DNA of 59,756 nt from Glaciecola sp. UBA2563 (GTDB taxonomy: Bacteria; Pseudomonadota; Gammaproteobacteria; Enterobacterales; Alteromonadaceae), in NCBI GenBank assembly GCA_002340325.1, contig DDLV01000027.1, positions 1-59,756 on the forward strand, in the 5' to 3' direction. Below the pieces are notes generated by a model. That model saw only the letters and a list, made by a program, of their open reading frames with translations, searched no databases and was not told the DNA's origin. The position numbers were made by a program, and so were the translations under genes. Shown in pieces: positions 27,324 to 36,831 of the stretch; position 1 is the stretch's first letter; each line of letters starts with the position of its first letter.

Positions 27324-28856
27324 GTGTCTAATGGTAACGGTGTAAAAACTATCACTATTGTAGGTGGCGGCACGGCAGGCTGGTTGGCTGCTGCGGTCAT
27401 TGCGTCAACGCACTGTAAAATCGCTGAAAACACTCAAGAGCGTCCGATTAAGGTGCGTCTGGTGGAATCATCTGACATCCCCACCGTTGGAGTAGGCGAA
27501 GGCACTTGGCCTACCATGAAAAATACATTAAAAGACATCGGCATTAAAGAGCGTGATCTTTTTGCGCATTGTCATGCCGTATTTAAACAAGGCGGAAAAT
27601 TTGTTGATTGGGTAAAAGGTGAAGGCGACTTTTATTATCACCCATTTACGGTTCCGTTGGGATATGGACGAATTGACCTTGCGCCTTACGTAGACAATAT
27701 CGAAAGCTACGCGGTTGAATCGAATTATCAACACCATGTTTGTGAAGCTAATCTTGCACCTCGCACCATTAGCGAAGGCGAGTACTCAGGACAGTGTAAT
27801 TACGCCTATCACTTAGACGCTGGCGCGTTTGCAGACTTATTAAAACATCACTGCCGAGACAATCTTGGTGTAGAGCATATTATTGGTACTGTCGATAAGG
27901 TATGTGTCGATAGCGATAACTATATTGAACGCATTCAATTGACAGACGGAAATGAACTGGTATCAGATTTGTTTGTTGATTGTACAGGCTTCAAATCACT
28001 GTTATTGGGTGAAACATTGGGTGTTAAATTCAAACACATGGATAAATACCTATTCAATGACAGCGCTTTGGCGCTTCACTTCCCTTACAATGAACAGGAC
28101 GATGAGATTGCATCTCACACTATAGCGACTGCACAAAATGCCGGGTGGATTTGGGATATTGGTTTAACCTCCAGACGCGGCGTTGGCCACGTATACTCCA
28201 GCCAATTTACTAGCGATGATGAAGCTATTGAAAACTTGAGCAACTATTTGGGAAGCCGCGATATTTCTCCTCGAAAAATCAGTTTCCAATCTGGTCATAG
28301 AGAAAAATTCTGGTTAAACAATTGCGTAGCAGTGGGGATGTCAGGCGGATTTGTCGAACCACTGGAAGCGACAGCTATCATGCTGATAGAAATTTCATCC
28401 CGATTTATAGCGGAAAACCTGCCACCCAATCGACAGGTAATGAAAACTATTGCCAAACGGTTCAATCAGCAAATGGACTATAAGTGGTCCAGAATCATCG
28501 ATTTTTTGAAGCTTCATTACATGTTGACCAAGCGACCCGAACCCTACTGGGTTGCACATACTGATCCCGAATCAATCCCGGAAACCCTCAAAGAAGATCT
28601 GGCGGTTTGGGGATATCGCGGCCCAACTCATGCGGACTTTGAAAGTGCAATTGAGCTTTTCCCCGCAGCAAGCTATCAGTATGTCCTCTACGGTATGGGC
28701 TTCAAGCCAGACTTTACGCAACAGCAACATCTCTACAATGAAACACAACAAGCACAATTAATAATGCAAAAAAACGCGATGTTGACACAACAAATGCTGC
28801 AAAAACTGCCTTCACACAGAGCATTTATTAACCAATGGCTAGCATCAGGGATGTAA
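27324..28856 (+). CDS. Tryptophan-halogenase-family flavoprotein
   Basis: A 510-residue FADH2-dependent enzyme of the PrnA-like family. The FAD-binding GGGTAGWLAAA is near the N-terminus. The Lys needed in PrnA is matched in AVFKQGGKFVDW, and the active-site Glu region in GGFVEPLEATAIM. The family WxWxIP motif reads WIWDIG here, so the Pro is lost. These homologues encoded beside TBDRs and SapC have not, to my knowledge, a settled substrate. The start is GTG at 27324 with a purine-rich gggatgag upstream. SapC follows 16 bp on. Confidence 0.85.
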   Translation: MSNGNGVKTITIVGGGTAGWLAAAVIASTHCKIAENTQERPIKVRLVESSDIPTVGVGEGTWPTMKNTLKDIGIKERDLFAHCHAVFKQGGKFVDWVKGEGDFYYHPFTVPLGYGRIDLAPYVDNIESYAVESNYQHHVCEANLAPRTISEGEYSGQCNYAYHLDAGAFADLLKHHCRDNLGVEHIIGTVDKVCVDSDNYIERIQLTDGNELVSDLFVDCTGFKSLLLGETLGVKFKHMDKYLFNDSALALHFPYNEQDDEIASHTIATAQNAGWIWDIGLTSRRGVGHVYSSQFTSDDEAIENLSNYLGSRDISPRKISFQSGHREKFWLNNCVAVGMSGGFVEPLEATAIMLIEISSRFIAENLPPNRQVMKTIAKRFNQQMDYKWSRIIDFLKLHYMLTKRPEPYWVAHTDPESIPETLKEDLAVWGYRGPTHADFESAIELFPAASYQYVLYGMGFKPDFTQQQHLYNETQQAQLIMQKNAMLTQQMLQKLPSHRAFINQWLASGM

Positions 28857-28872
28857 TTTACTCAGGAAACGC

Positions 28873-29640
28873 ATGCGCACACTCACCGAATTAAGTAGCA
28901 AGACTCATCAGAACCTCAAGATAAACAGTAATGAGGTCTCTTCGTACCTATCAAGACAACATATTCTCGCGGTTGAAGCGGCTGAACTAGTTCAGGCTGC
29001 AACCTATTATCCCGTATTTTTGACGCGTAATAATCAAAATGGCGGCTGGGCGTTTTCAGCGGTGACCAGCGTTCAAATCGAACAAAATGTGTATATCGAG
29101 CAAGATGGCACGCTGGCTGGGTTTTGTCCTTCGGCACTAAAGACCTACCCCCTGCATCTTATGCAAAAGCCCGGTAACGAAAAACAGTTCACTATCGGAT
29201 TTGATGCTTCAGGCAATGCTATCAGTGCGCAAGGAGATCAGCCGCTATTTAATGAAGATAGCAGTGCATCTCAGGTATTGGCAGAACGCACTCAACTGCT
29301 CAACCAGAGTATTCAGCTTGTGAAACAGACATTTGATTTCACTCGAATGCTCGACGAATTATCGTTAATTAAATCCATTGATCTTACAGTTCATTACCAA
29401 TCAGGTGAAACAAACACGATTCAAGGGCTAAACACCATTGATGAGGATGCCTTTGCACTTCTTTCCGGTGAGCAGCTAGCTGCCCTGCAGAAACAAGGCT
29501 ACCTGATGCCAATCCATGCACTTTTAATGTCGCTTCTCCAAATCAACCAATTGATCCAGCGACACAATAAGCAGGCGTCGCGAGGGGTCATCACCAATGT
29601 CAAAATTGAAGTTAGTAAAGACACTGCGAACGTCATGTAA
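28873..29640 (+). CDS. SapC family protein
   Basis: A 255-residue SapC-like protein. Recognisable parts are FSAVTSVQIEQNVYIEQDG, then LAGFCPSALKTYPL, and the C-terminal LQINQLIQRHN helix. The name comes from a Campylobacter S-layer-associated gene, but proteobacterial members beside TBDRs and halogenases are of unknown function. No signal peptide is apparent, so it is probably cytoplasmic. It is 16 bp after the halogenase and 36 bp before the symporter, which indicates one operon. Confidence 0.82.
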   Translation: MRTLTELSSKTHQNLKINSNEVSSYLSRQHILAVEAAELVQAATYYPVFLTRNNQNGGWAFSAVTSVQIEQNVYIEQDGTLAGFCPSALKTYPLHLMQKPGNEKQFTIGFDASGNAISAQGDQPLFNEDSSASQVLAERTQLLNQSIQLVKQTFDFTRMLDELSLIKSIDLTVHYQSGETNTIQGLNTIDEDAFALLSGEQLAALQKQGYLMPIHALLMSLLQINQLIQRHNKQASRGVITNVKIEVSKDTANVM

Positions 29641-29676
29641 ACAAGTCAGGCAGTCAAAAAGAAAAAGAGCAATCCT

Positions 29677-31131
29677 ATGTCAGCAAATCTCATTCAAATA
29701 CTCGTTTTCATCGGCGTTACGGCTGCAATAGGTCTTGTCACCTACCTACACTGTCGAGGCTCCGGGCATCGTTCAGCAAATCAAACCAAAGAATATTTCC
29801 TTGCAGGTGGAGGTTTAGCGTGGTATTTCGTAGCGGGCTCTATTACGCTGACTAATTTAAGCACTGACCAACTTGTCGGAATGAACGGCAACCAAATGGC
29901 GTTGCTGGCACTTTGGGAACTATCCGCTGTCGTCGGTTTGTTTATCTTGGCCAAAGTCTTTTTGCCTGTTTATTACCGTTACGATTGCACCACAACGACA
30001 GAGTTATTAGAAAAACGCTATAACAACAAGCATATACGCGCTGTCATTAGTATGTTGTTCTTCCTGGGATCCGCATTGATTTTTTGTCCTGCAGTGATTT
30101 ATACCGGTTCACTCTTTATGCAAAACATGTTTGGCGTTGAAGCACCTATTATCTACATTTCGGTTGCCTTTGCAGTCGTAGGCGCCATGTATGCCATTTT
30201 TGGTGGTTTAAGAGCGGTAGCGGTGTCAGATACGTATTCTGGCGTGATACTACTGATTATGGCAGTGCTAGTGGTGATACTAGCGCTTTACGCCATTGAC
30301 TTTAACTTTGAAGGGATCCCAAAAGAGCGCCTAACGTTGATTGGTGACAATGACAGTCCCATTCCATGGCATACATTACTCACAGGTATGATTTTTATTC
30401 AGATGTTTTACTGGGGCACCAATCAAGTTATCACACAGCGCGCGATGGCGGCACCTAACATCAAAGAAGCGCAAAAAGGGGTGTTTGCCGCAGCAGGTAT
30501 CAGATTATTAATTGTTCCGGCGATTATCGTGATCCCCGGGATAGTCTCCTACAAGCTTTATGGTGACATTGGTGACTCTGCCTACGGCACTATTGTTGCC
30601 GACCTTTTGCCAACATGGTTAAGCGGCGTTTTTGCTGCCGCAATGGCCGCAGCGGTATTAACGACGTTTAACAGTAACCTAAATTCTGCAACTGCACTGT
30701 ATGTTTGTGATGTGCATCAGGCGTATGTCAATAAAGAGCCCAATGTGCCTAAATTATCGGGCTACGTAACTATTTTAATTACGCTGGTATCGCTGGCCTT
30801 GGTGCTGGTTTATCAAAATGCAGAGAGTATTATCAACCTGATTCAGCAGCTTTACGGGCTATTAAGCATGCCGATTTTGTCCGTATTTATCCTTGGCTTG
30901 CTGTTTAAAAACGTTCACCCCAATGCGGGATTATTCGCAGTGATTTTTGGTGTCATTCTTTATGCGTTGCTGTCATTTGAGTTTTCGCCAATACACGCAC
31001 CTTTCGGACTGCACTTTATCCACTTGATGTTCATTACGCTAATTACCTGTATTGTCTCTGCCTTGACGATAAATTGGTTGGTGTACAAGGAATCTCCACA
31101 AATTGACTTAACACCTTTCAGAGATCAATGA
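29677..31131 (+). CDS. Sodium:solute symporter (SSS/SLC5 family)
   Basis: A 484-residue inner-membrane transporter with about 13 helices. Family signatures are KEYFLAGGGLAWYFVAGSIT, TNLSTDQLVGMNG and YAIFGGLRAVAVSDTYSGV. It resembles sugar-type (SLC5/YidK-like) symporters and is clearly related to the second one in this window (42537-44264). As the last gene of the TBDR-halogenase-SapC cluster, it probably takes a sugar or sugar derivative into the cytoplasm with sodium. Substrate unknown. Confidence 0.88.
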   Translation: MSANLIQILVFIGVTAAIGLVTYLHCRGSGHRSANQTKEYFLAGGGLAWYFVAGSITLTNLSTDQLVGMNGNQMALLALWELSAVVGLFILAKVFLPVYYRYDCTTTTELLEKRYNNKHIRAVISMLFFLGSALIFCPAVIYTGSLFMQNMFGVEAPIIYISVAFAVVGAMYAIFGGLRAVAVSDTYSGVILLIMAVLVVILALYAIDFNFEGIPKERLTLIGDNDSPIPWHTLLTGMIFIQMFYWGTNQVITQRAMAAPNIKEAQKGVFAAAGIRLLIVPAIIVIPGIVSYKLYGDIGDSAYGTIVADLLPTWLSGVFAAAMAAAVLTTFNSNLNSATALYVCDVHQAYVNKEPNVPKLSGYVTILITLVSLALVLVYQNAESIINLIQQLYGLLSMPILSVFILGLLFKNVHPNAGLFAVIFGVILYALLSFEFSPIHAPFGLHFIHLMFITLITCIVSALTINWLVYKESPQIDLTPFRDQ

Positions 31132-31220
31132 AATAACAACTTTCACAAAGTCCCTAAATTGATACATTAAGATGAAAAATAGAATCTAGTGTATCTAATT
31201 TTGGACATTAAAAGATATAT

Positions 31221-31281
31221 TTGACAGAATTATTGTAAAGTTCTAAATTTTAATCTTTAAGGCTTAAAATACGCTTTAAAG
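31221..31281 (+). promoter_or_regulatory. Putative hipBA promoter and operator
   Basis: A consensus -35 (TTGACA, 31221-31226), 17-base spacer and -10-like taaatt (31244-31249) precede the antitoxin gene. Just downstream are two palindromes: tttaag-g-cttaaa (31256-31268) and ctttaaag (31274-31281). A longer inverted pair, aaagttc (31237-31243) and gaacttt (31293-31299), encloses them. This fits autorepression by HipB, although the E. coli HipB operator sequence is not seen. Confidence 0.5.
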
Positions 31282-31302
31282 TAACCAAATTGGAACTTTA
31301 TA

Positions 31303-31626
31303 ATGAAAAATGCAACAGCTTTAGTATTAGCTGAAGAGATAGGCGATAGGTTGAAGCAAGCTCGATTAAATCGAGACCTTACGCAATCTGAAGTTGCAGT
31401 GCTTGCTGGCATATCCCGAAAAACGGTTTTAAACGCAGAAAAAGGAAAAGTGCAGCTAGATATCATGATTGCGATATTAATGGCATTAGACCTTACAGAA
31501 CAGATAGATACATTTCTGCCTAAACAAGAAATTTCTCCACTACAGCTGGCCAAACTACAGGGAAAGAAAAGGCAGAGAGCGTCTGGTCGACGCATTAACA
31601 AAGATGAGAAAACGCCAGAATGGTAA
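31303..31626 (+). CDS. hipB: HipB-like XRE-family antitoxin
   Basis: A 107-residue DNA-binding protein. The helix-turn-helix spans RLKQARLNRDLTQSEVAVLA then GISRKTVLNAEKGK, typical of the XRE family. The C-terminal tail is basic (GKKRQRASGRRINK). It would neutralise the HipA kinase encoded immediately downstream (7-bp overlap) and repress its own promoter, which carries palindromes just upstream. The overlap indicates translational coupling. Confidence 0.85.
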   Translation: MKNATALVLAEEIGDRLKQARLNRDLTQSEVAVLAGISRKTVLNAEKGKVQLDIMIAILMALDLTEQIDTFLPKQEISPLQLAKLQGKKRQRASGRRINKDEKTPEW

Positions 31627-32936
31627 TGGAAGTCATCAAGATAACTTACCAAGACGAGGTCGTTGGTGCAGTTAGTTTTGATTCTGAAAAAGGACTCGGA
31701 TCATTTGAATACGATCCTAGCTTCGTCAAAAGTGGCATCGAACTGGCCCCAATAAAAATGCCATTATCGAACCGAATCTATAGCTTTCCTGAACTAGATT
31801 TCAATACTTTCAAAGGGCTGCCTGGTTTAATTGCAGATTCATTGCCCGATGATTTTGGTAACGCAGTTCTCAATGCTTGGGTCGCCGGACGAGGTCGTTC
31901 GCCAAACGATATTACGCCACTACAACGACTTCAATATACGGGAAAGCGAGGCATGGGAGCACTTGAATACGCACCGGCCACGCAGTTACGACGTTTGAAT
32001 GCTTCACAACAGTTAGAAATACAGTCGCTGGTTTCAATTGCACAGGAAATCTTAGATTCAAGAGGTAATTTTGAAGTCGAATTTACGCAAAACGGACAAG
32101 ACAATAAAGAAGCAATGATGTCTTTATTGTCGGTTGGCATGAGCGCCGGAGGAGCAAGACCGAAAGCAGTATTGGCATTTAATCAAGATTTTACTCAAGT
32201 TCGCTCAGGCCAGACCGACGTACCAAACGGTTTTAATCATTACTTGATGAAATTTGATGGCGTTAGTGAGCACAACAAAAATCAAGAAACCTTCGGCGAC
32301 CCATTAGGGTATGGGGCAATGGAGTTTGTTTATCATTTAATGGCGTCGAAATGCGATATCGATATGATGCCATGCCACCTGCTAGACGAAGGCAATCGAA
32401 GGCATTTCATAACACAGCGATTTGATAGAATTCAAAATAACAAGGTTCATGTGCAAACGCTTAACGGTCTTGCACACATTGACTACAAAAAACCCGGTTC
32501 ATTTTCATATGCCGAATTATTTAGCGTAGCGAGACAGTTAAAACTGTCAGCTATGGAGGCTGAGCAGCTTTTCAAGCGTATGACGTTCAATATTATTGCG
32601 AGAAATCATGACGACCATTCAAAGAACTTTGCTTTTACGCTAAAAGAAGACAGATGGTCTCTCGCACCCGCTTATGATTTAGCCTATAGCTACAAACCAG
32701 GCAGCAAATGGGTGAACAGTCATTGGATGAGCCTGAATGGTAAAAGAGATGATTTCACACGAAATGATTTCTATAGTTTAGAAAAACTAAGTCCACTTTT
32801 TAGCAGAAAAAAAATCGATAATATTATTGATAAAACCATTGAGCACGTGTCAACTTGGCCTCAACTTGCGCGGGATTTGTATGTACCCAAAACACTGATA
32901 GATGAGATACAAGAAAACTTGCGCCTCGATATTTAA
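31620..32936 (+). CDS. hipA: HipA-like serine/threonine kinase toxin
   Basis: A 438-residue HipA-family kinase. The N-terminal subdomain shows GLPGLIADSLPDDFGNAVLN. The catalytic loop is RNHDDHSKNFAF (Arg328 onward, catalytic Asp in the DDH), and the metal-binding region is PAYDLAYSY. HipA of E. coli phosphorylates glutamyl-tRNA synthetase, halting translation and promoting persistence; the target here is not known. The gene order (antitoxin first, short overlap) is the classic hipBA arrangement, and no HipS-type third gene is present. It looks intact. Confidence 0.9.
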   Translation: MVMEVIKITYQDEVVGAVSFDSEKGLGSFEYDPSFVKSGIELAPIKMPLSNRIYSFPELDFNTFKGLPGLIADSLPDDFGNAVLNAWVAGRGRSPNDITPLQRLQYTGKRGMGALEYAPATQLRRLNASQQLEIQSLVSIAQEILDSRGNFEVEFTQNGQDNKEAMMSLLSVGMSAGGARPKAVLAFNQDFTQVRSGQTDVPNGFNHYLMKFDGVSEHNKNQETFGDPLGYGAMEFVYHLMASKCDIDMMPCHLLDEGNRRHFITQRFDRIQNNKVHVQTLNGLAHIDYKKPGSFSYAELFSVARQLKLSAMEAEQLFKRMTFNIIARNHDDHSKNFAFTLKEDRWSLAPAYDLAYSYKPGSKWVNSHWMSLNGKRDDFTRNDFYSLEKLSPLFSRKKIDNIIDKTIEHVSTWPQLARDLYVPKTLIDEIQENLRLDI

Positions 32937-33089
32937 GTTGTTTTTATCTTTGATGGTGTTGAAGAATAAATTGATAATTTTTACTTAGGCGCGTTCTTAT
33001 TGCATTACCGAGTTACTTACTCCAAGCATTGGCTATCAGGATAAAGCAGACATTGGCATCTAGAAAAAAATGACATTATTTAGAGCCGA

Positions 33090-34034
33090 TTGAGAGGCAA
33101 ATTATCCGCACTATTTTTGCTCGCCAGATTAATTTTTATCTATACTGATAAGAGCTTCGAACGATACTTCAAACCATTTAACTTGCTAAAACTCCTAAAA
33201 ACCATTGTTGTTTTTTGCGTCACTTTATTTGCACTATCCGTAGTGTATTTTTTGTTGAGGCCTGACCCATCAGTTACGTTACTGTCTAGCAAGGACCAAA
33301 TTCGTTACACTGGTCAAATCAGTTTCGAGGGTTATCAAAAACTCGAAGATACTTACAAATCAGCGAATGTTAAACCTAAATCCATAAGAATAAACAGTGA
33401 TGGTGGTGACGGATTAGCGGGTATTTTGATTGGTCGTTTTGTTAGGGACAACAACATGGATGTAATAGTTAAAAGGCGTTGCGTCTCTGCATGTGCAAAC
33501 TATGTATTTCCCGCAGGTAATAAAAAGACATTACATAAAGATGCATTAGTGATTTTTCATGGTGGTTTCGCTCAAGAAAATATGTTGGATAAACTGCTAG
33601 ATAGTCATCATGCAGGTAATGCAAGTAACGACTATGTTGACGCAAACGCGGGTAAAGAAGCTAGATTAATGAAATACGATTCGCAAAGTAAATTACTTCT
33701 AAAGCATTACTTTCCCGATGACGGGGCGTGCAAAAAGCCCAAGAAAGCCACTAAAAATGAACTGGTAGCATCAGCGCTTAAATGTTTAACATTCAGGCGC
33801 AATATTGAGCGTGAGTTTTACATGCAATTGAGGGTCGACCCTATGCTGCCGCTTTATGGTCAAAAAGGGAAATATGAAACCACCTATAAACAGTACAACC
33901 ACATTGGTTTTTACTATGAAATCGCATCGCTTGAACATATGGGTGTATCAAACATTCACGTGATTGGGAAGGAGTGGATACCTTCCAAAAATCGACTATT
34001 TAAAAATATTTACAAAGTAGGTTTAGATTTTTGA
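33090..34034 (+). CDS. Membrane-anchored protein with ClpP/crotonase-like serine-protease-like region
   Basis: Two N-terminal hydrophobic stretches (the stronger at LLKTIVVFCVTLFALSVVYF) predict a membrane anchor. The following region matches the pattern of ClpP-fold periplasmic proteins (COG3904-like): SIRINSDGGDGLAGILIGRF, then RRCVSACANYVFPAGNKK with a possible nucleophile Ser, then VIFHGGF with a possible His. The C-terminal ~150 residues are unassigned. The start is uncertain: TTG at 33090 is the best visible, and no ATG lies in frame before the first helix. Its neighbours are also unusual or unknown proteins. Confidence 0.6.
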   Translation: MRGKLSALFLLARLIFIYTDKSFERYFKPFNLLKLLKTIVVFCVTLFALSVVYFLLRPDPSVTLLSSKDQIRYTGQISFEGYQKLEDTYKSANVKPKSIRINSDGGDGLAGILIGRFVRDNNMDVIVKRRCVSACANYVFPAGNKKTLHKDALVIFHGGFAQENMLDKLLDSHHAGNASNDYVDANAGKEARLMKYDSQSKLLLKHYFPDDGACKKPKKATKNELVASALKCLTFRRNIEREFYMQLRVDPMLPLYGQKGKYETTYKQYNHIGFYYEIASLEHMGVSNIHVIGKEWIPSKNRLFKNIYKVGLDF

Positions 34035-34249
34035 TGCTAGATAGCTGGATGAGTGAGCCGAAAATTGTTGAGTCAATTACAATTTTCAATAAAAACCGAG
34101 ATGATTCTGAGCACCTGAGAAAGATGGCTTACATCGATGATTGTGCGATGCACCGTTACTGAAACATTATTTCTTATCTTCACGGCGCTTTTGAGATTTT
34201 GTCTGTCATAACGTCATTAACTTATTAATTTTTGATGAAAGGAGTAGAT

Positions 34250-34936
34250 ATGAAGAGATTTATTATGGCTGTAATGGTTATTGTGTCGTTGGATGTTTCA
34301 GCGAAAGAATATGAGTCTTGCAATGATTCTCGCTACATTGACTACGTGAACAAGCGTTTAGATTTTTACTCAAGCTTAACAGAAGAGGAAATTGCCAGAG
34401 CATATGAGTCACTTGAGGACCCGCAAGAGGGTCTCGACGAACGGTCGGCAGAGGCACTATTCTTGTACCAAATAGTGACACCTGCCGCTCAGCACAGAGA
34501 TAAGAATTACGCACTTGCATATATAGAACGGTACGAGGCTGATGCATTGCAAAGCAATGCACAGAGATTCGCTAATACCATCTTAAATCGCAAGCCAAAC
34601 CTTGCGATACATACGTCAAAAACAGCACGCGCTTGGCTTGCTTATAGAGACGGCGATATAGAGGGTGCTAAAGCACTTTTACTCGAATCAGTCGACATTG
34701 GCTCTTCCCCCGTTCTTAGCTCTTTTGGCCCTGATTTATCTCTAGTTAGAACATTATATAATCGCCACGACGAAGATGCGTTTGTATTGGCGTATCTCGA
34801 AAAAACGAAGAGCTTTTGGCATAGCGGAAAATCAAAATACTTACCGCTTTGGGAAAAAATGATTGCTAATAATTGTTTAATCCAATTTCAATTTTACGAC
34901 ACAACATCGACAGAAGGTTTTGATTGGCGACAGTAG
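34250..34936 (+). CDS. Secreted protein of unknown function, TPR-like
   Basis: I do not recognise a family. The start at 34250 is set by a strong aaaggag (34238-34244) five bases upstream; the frame is open slightly further 5'. The product has a signal peptide (MKRFIMAVMVIVSLDVSA) and is otherwise helical, with one stretch like a TPR pair (TSKTARAWLAYRDGDIEGAK). Cys residues occur near each end (ESCNDSR and NNCLIQF). It lies 215 bp after the ClpP-fold-like gene, so operon membership is unclear. Confidence 0.65.
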   Translation: MKRFIMAVMVIVSLDVSAKEYESCNDSRYIDYVNKRLDFYSSLTEEEIARAYESLEDPQEGLDERSAEALFLYQIVTPAAQHRDKNYALAYIERYEADALQSNAQRFANTILNRKPNLAIHTSKTARAWLAYRDGDIEGAKALLLESVDIGSSPVLSSFGPDLSLVRTLYNRHDEDAFVLAYLEKTKSFWHSGKSKYLPLWEKMIANNCLIQFQFYDTTSTEGFDWRQ

Positions 34937-35082
34937 CAGCGCGTTTAAAACGTGTGACGTAAAACATTTTGGTGTAAATAACTGCATTTTGGTTTGAACG
35001 GTTGCAAACACTAACCCATATATTTACCCTGTCAGTTAAGTGATAAGCGATTCGCTATCATTGGAGTTGTTGATTTAAAATT

Positions 35083-36150
35083 ATGGAAAATTTTATGAAG
35101 TTCTTTCTCGTTTTTGTTTTCACATCAATTTTGGCTACCGCCGGCACTGTGATCTCACTCGCAGCAGCGTCCGAAATGCAAGGCGTCCTCCCCAAAACAA
35201 TAGATTTCAAGTTACCAGAACCAAAAAAACGAATAGACCCAAGATATCCCACTGAATATGCAAGAGGCGGTTTAGAAGGTTGGGTTCAGTTGACGTTTTC
35301 TATCAATGAGAAAGGTAAAGTAGCTGATATCAAAATTGTTGATTCTACGGGTTACAAACTATTCGAACGTGAGGCGGTAAAAGCGTTAAAAAAGTGGCGA
35401 TACACCCCTGCGCATCTTGACGGACAGCCAATATCGTATACGAAAAACGCAGTTCGATTGGACTTTTCGCTGGGCGATGGCACAGACACGATTTCCGATG
35501 ATCTTCGAAATAGTTATAGCCAGTTTTATGATAAAACGGAAGCTAACGATATTTCGAGCGCACAATCAATTATTGACAATATAAACAAAACTAAAACGGC
35601 CAATCTAACGGAACATGTCCTTAAACAAAAGTTAAAGGCGGATCATTATGCGCTCATTAATGACCAAGCCTCTAGATATATCGCATTGGATGACGCATTC
35701 CATAGTTTAAAGTGGACAGGGCTTGCCGACCCATTTGTTTCAAATTACATAACTAGTCTAATTAATGCTGCTGCGATAACAGGAAAGTTTGTGGAAGCAC
35801 GAGAGGTATATAAAGAAGTTTTTACCGACCAAGATATTGAGCCAAACGAATCAGTGGTAACGATAATGCGTTACATTGAACAGGAGATGAAGTCTCCCGA
35901 GCCTTTTTTAACTGAAAGCATTATTAACAATCATGAATCAACGCACTTTTCATTACATCGCAGAAAGTTTTCGGTTAATAAAACAGAAGGCTCAGTTGAT
36001 GAACTTGAACTGAGGTGTGACGAGCAGTTCGCCTCAATCACCACATTTGACGATACTATTTACACCATTCCTGATGATTGGGGTAGCTGCGTCTTAAGGT
36101 TTTTGGGTGAGCAAAATAGTCGTGTTTCAGTAATGCAGTACGCTAATTGA
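35083..36150 (+). CDS. Exported protein with TonB C-terminal domain and unknown C-terminal region
   Basis: After a signal-like N-terminus (MKFFLVFVFTSILATAGTVI), residues about 48-130 form a TonB C-terminal domain: IDPRYPTEYARGGLEGWVQL, EKGKVADIKIVDSTGYKLFE, AVKALKKWRYTPA. A true TonB needs a non-cleaved anchor and a Pro-rich linker; neither is evident, so energy transduction is doubtful. The remaining ~220 residues are helical then beta-rich, with one Cys pair near the end (LRCDEQF and WGSCVLRF). The ATG at 35095 is an alternative start. Exported stand-alone TonB_C proteins are common in Alteromonadales but poorly understood. Confidence 0.7.
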   Translation: MENFMKFFLVFVFTSILATAGTVISLAAASEMQGVLPKTIDFKLPEPKKRIDPRYPTEYARGGLEGWVQLTFSINEKGKVADIKIVDSTGYKLFEREAVKALKKWRYTPAHLDGQPISYTKNAVRLDFSLGDGTDTISDDLRNSYSQFYDKTEANDISSAQSIIDNINKTKTANLTEHVLKQKLKADHYALINDQASRYIALDDAFHSLKWTGLADPFVSNYITSLINAAAITGKFVEAREVYKEVFTDQDIEPNESVVTIMRYIEQEMKSPEPFLTESIINNHESTHFSLHRRKFSVNKTEGSVDELELRCDEQFASITTFDDTIYTIPDDWGSCVLRFLGEQNSRVSVMQYAN

Positions 36151-36255
36151 CACCATCATCTTTAAGCGTTAAATGACGTCTCGTTTGGGCGCCTCAAATG
36201 GTAGCCTTTGTTTTGAGCGACTCGTGTCGTTCTGTTTTAGAAAAAACTGCCAAAT

Positions 36256-36750
36256 ATGAAAATAGAAGTTGTAAAAGCCGATTATAGTAATAAAGAGCAC
36301 GCACGCGACATTCCCTATCTATTAAATGAATATGCATGCGATCCCATGGGCGGTGGAAAACCGCTCTCTCACGATACTATGCATCAACTGGTTTCAGAAC
36401 TCGCTAAAATTCCGCATGCGTTTAGTGTCTTAATTTATGTCGATGGGCAGCCAGCAGCTCTGGCTAATTGCTTTGAAGGATTCTCTACCTTTTCGTGCAA
36501 ACCGCTCATTAACATACATGACCTATGCGTTCGTGAGGATTTCAGAGGGTTAAGCCTAAGCCAAAAGTTACTCGAAAAAGTGGAGTCCATAGCGAGAGCT
36601 AGGGGCTGCTGCAAAATCACGCTAGAAGTATTAAGCAATAATAGTGTTGCGAAAGCCGCTTATGAAAAATTTGGGTTTAGTGGATATGAATTGGATCCAA
36701 GCGTTGGTAGTGCGATTTTTTGGCAGAAGACGCTAACTAACAACAACTGA
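36256..36750 (+). CDS. GNAT-family N-acetyltransferase
   Basis: A 164-residue acetyl-CoA-dependent acetyltransferase. The GNAT core is visible: beta-4 LINIHDLCVREDFRG, then the acetyl-CoA loop FRGLSLSQKLLEKVES, and the final KAAYEKFGFSGYEL. The substrate cannot be read. The gene lies downstream of the TonB-domain protein and is followed by palindromic repeat copy C in the sense orientation, then by a convergent dioxygenase gene. Confidence 0.88.
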   Translation: MKIEVVKADYSNKEHARDIPYLLNEYACDPMGGGKPLSHDTMHQLVSELAKIPHAFSVLIYVDGQPAALANCFEGFSTFSCKPLINIHDLCVREDFRGLSLSQKLLEKVESIARARGCCKITLEVLSNNSVAKAAYEKFGFSGYELDPSVGSAIFWQKTLTNNN

Positions 36751-36831
36751 CAATTGTCTGTAGTGGTCGCTAATAAGAAGAAACTGCATCCTAGCTTTCG
36801 CGTGATGCTGTTTATCAGAGCACAGAGGCGC

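Noticed and set aside
35083..36150. Classical TonB energy transducer
   Set aside because: A TonB C-terminal domain is present, but there is no Pro-rich linker or clear uncleaved anchor and no exbB/exbD nearby.
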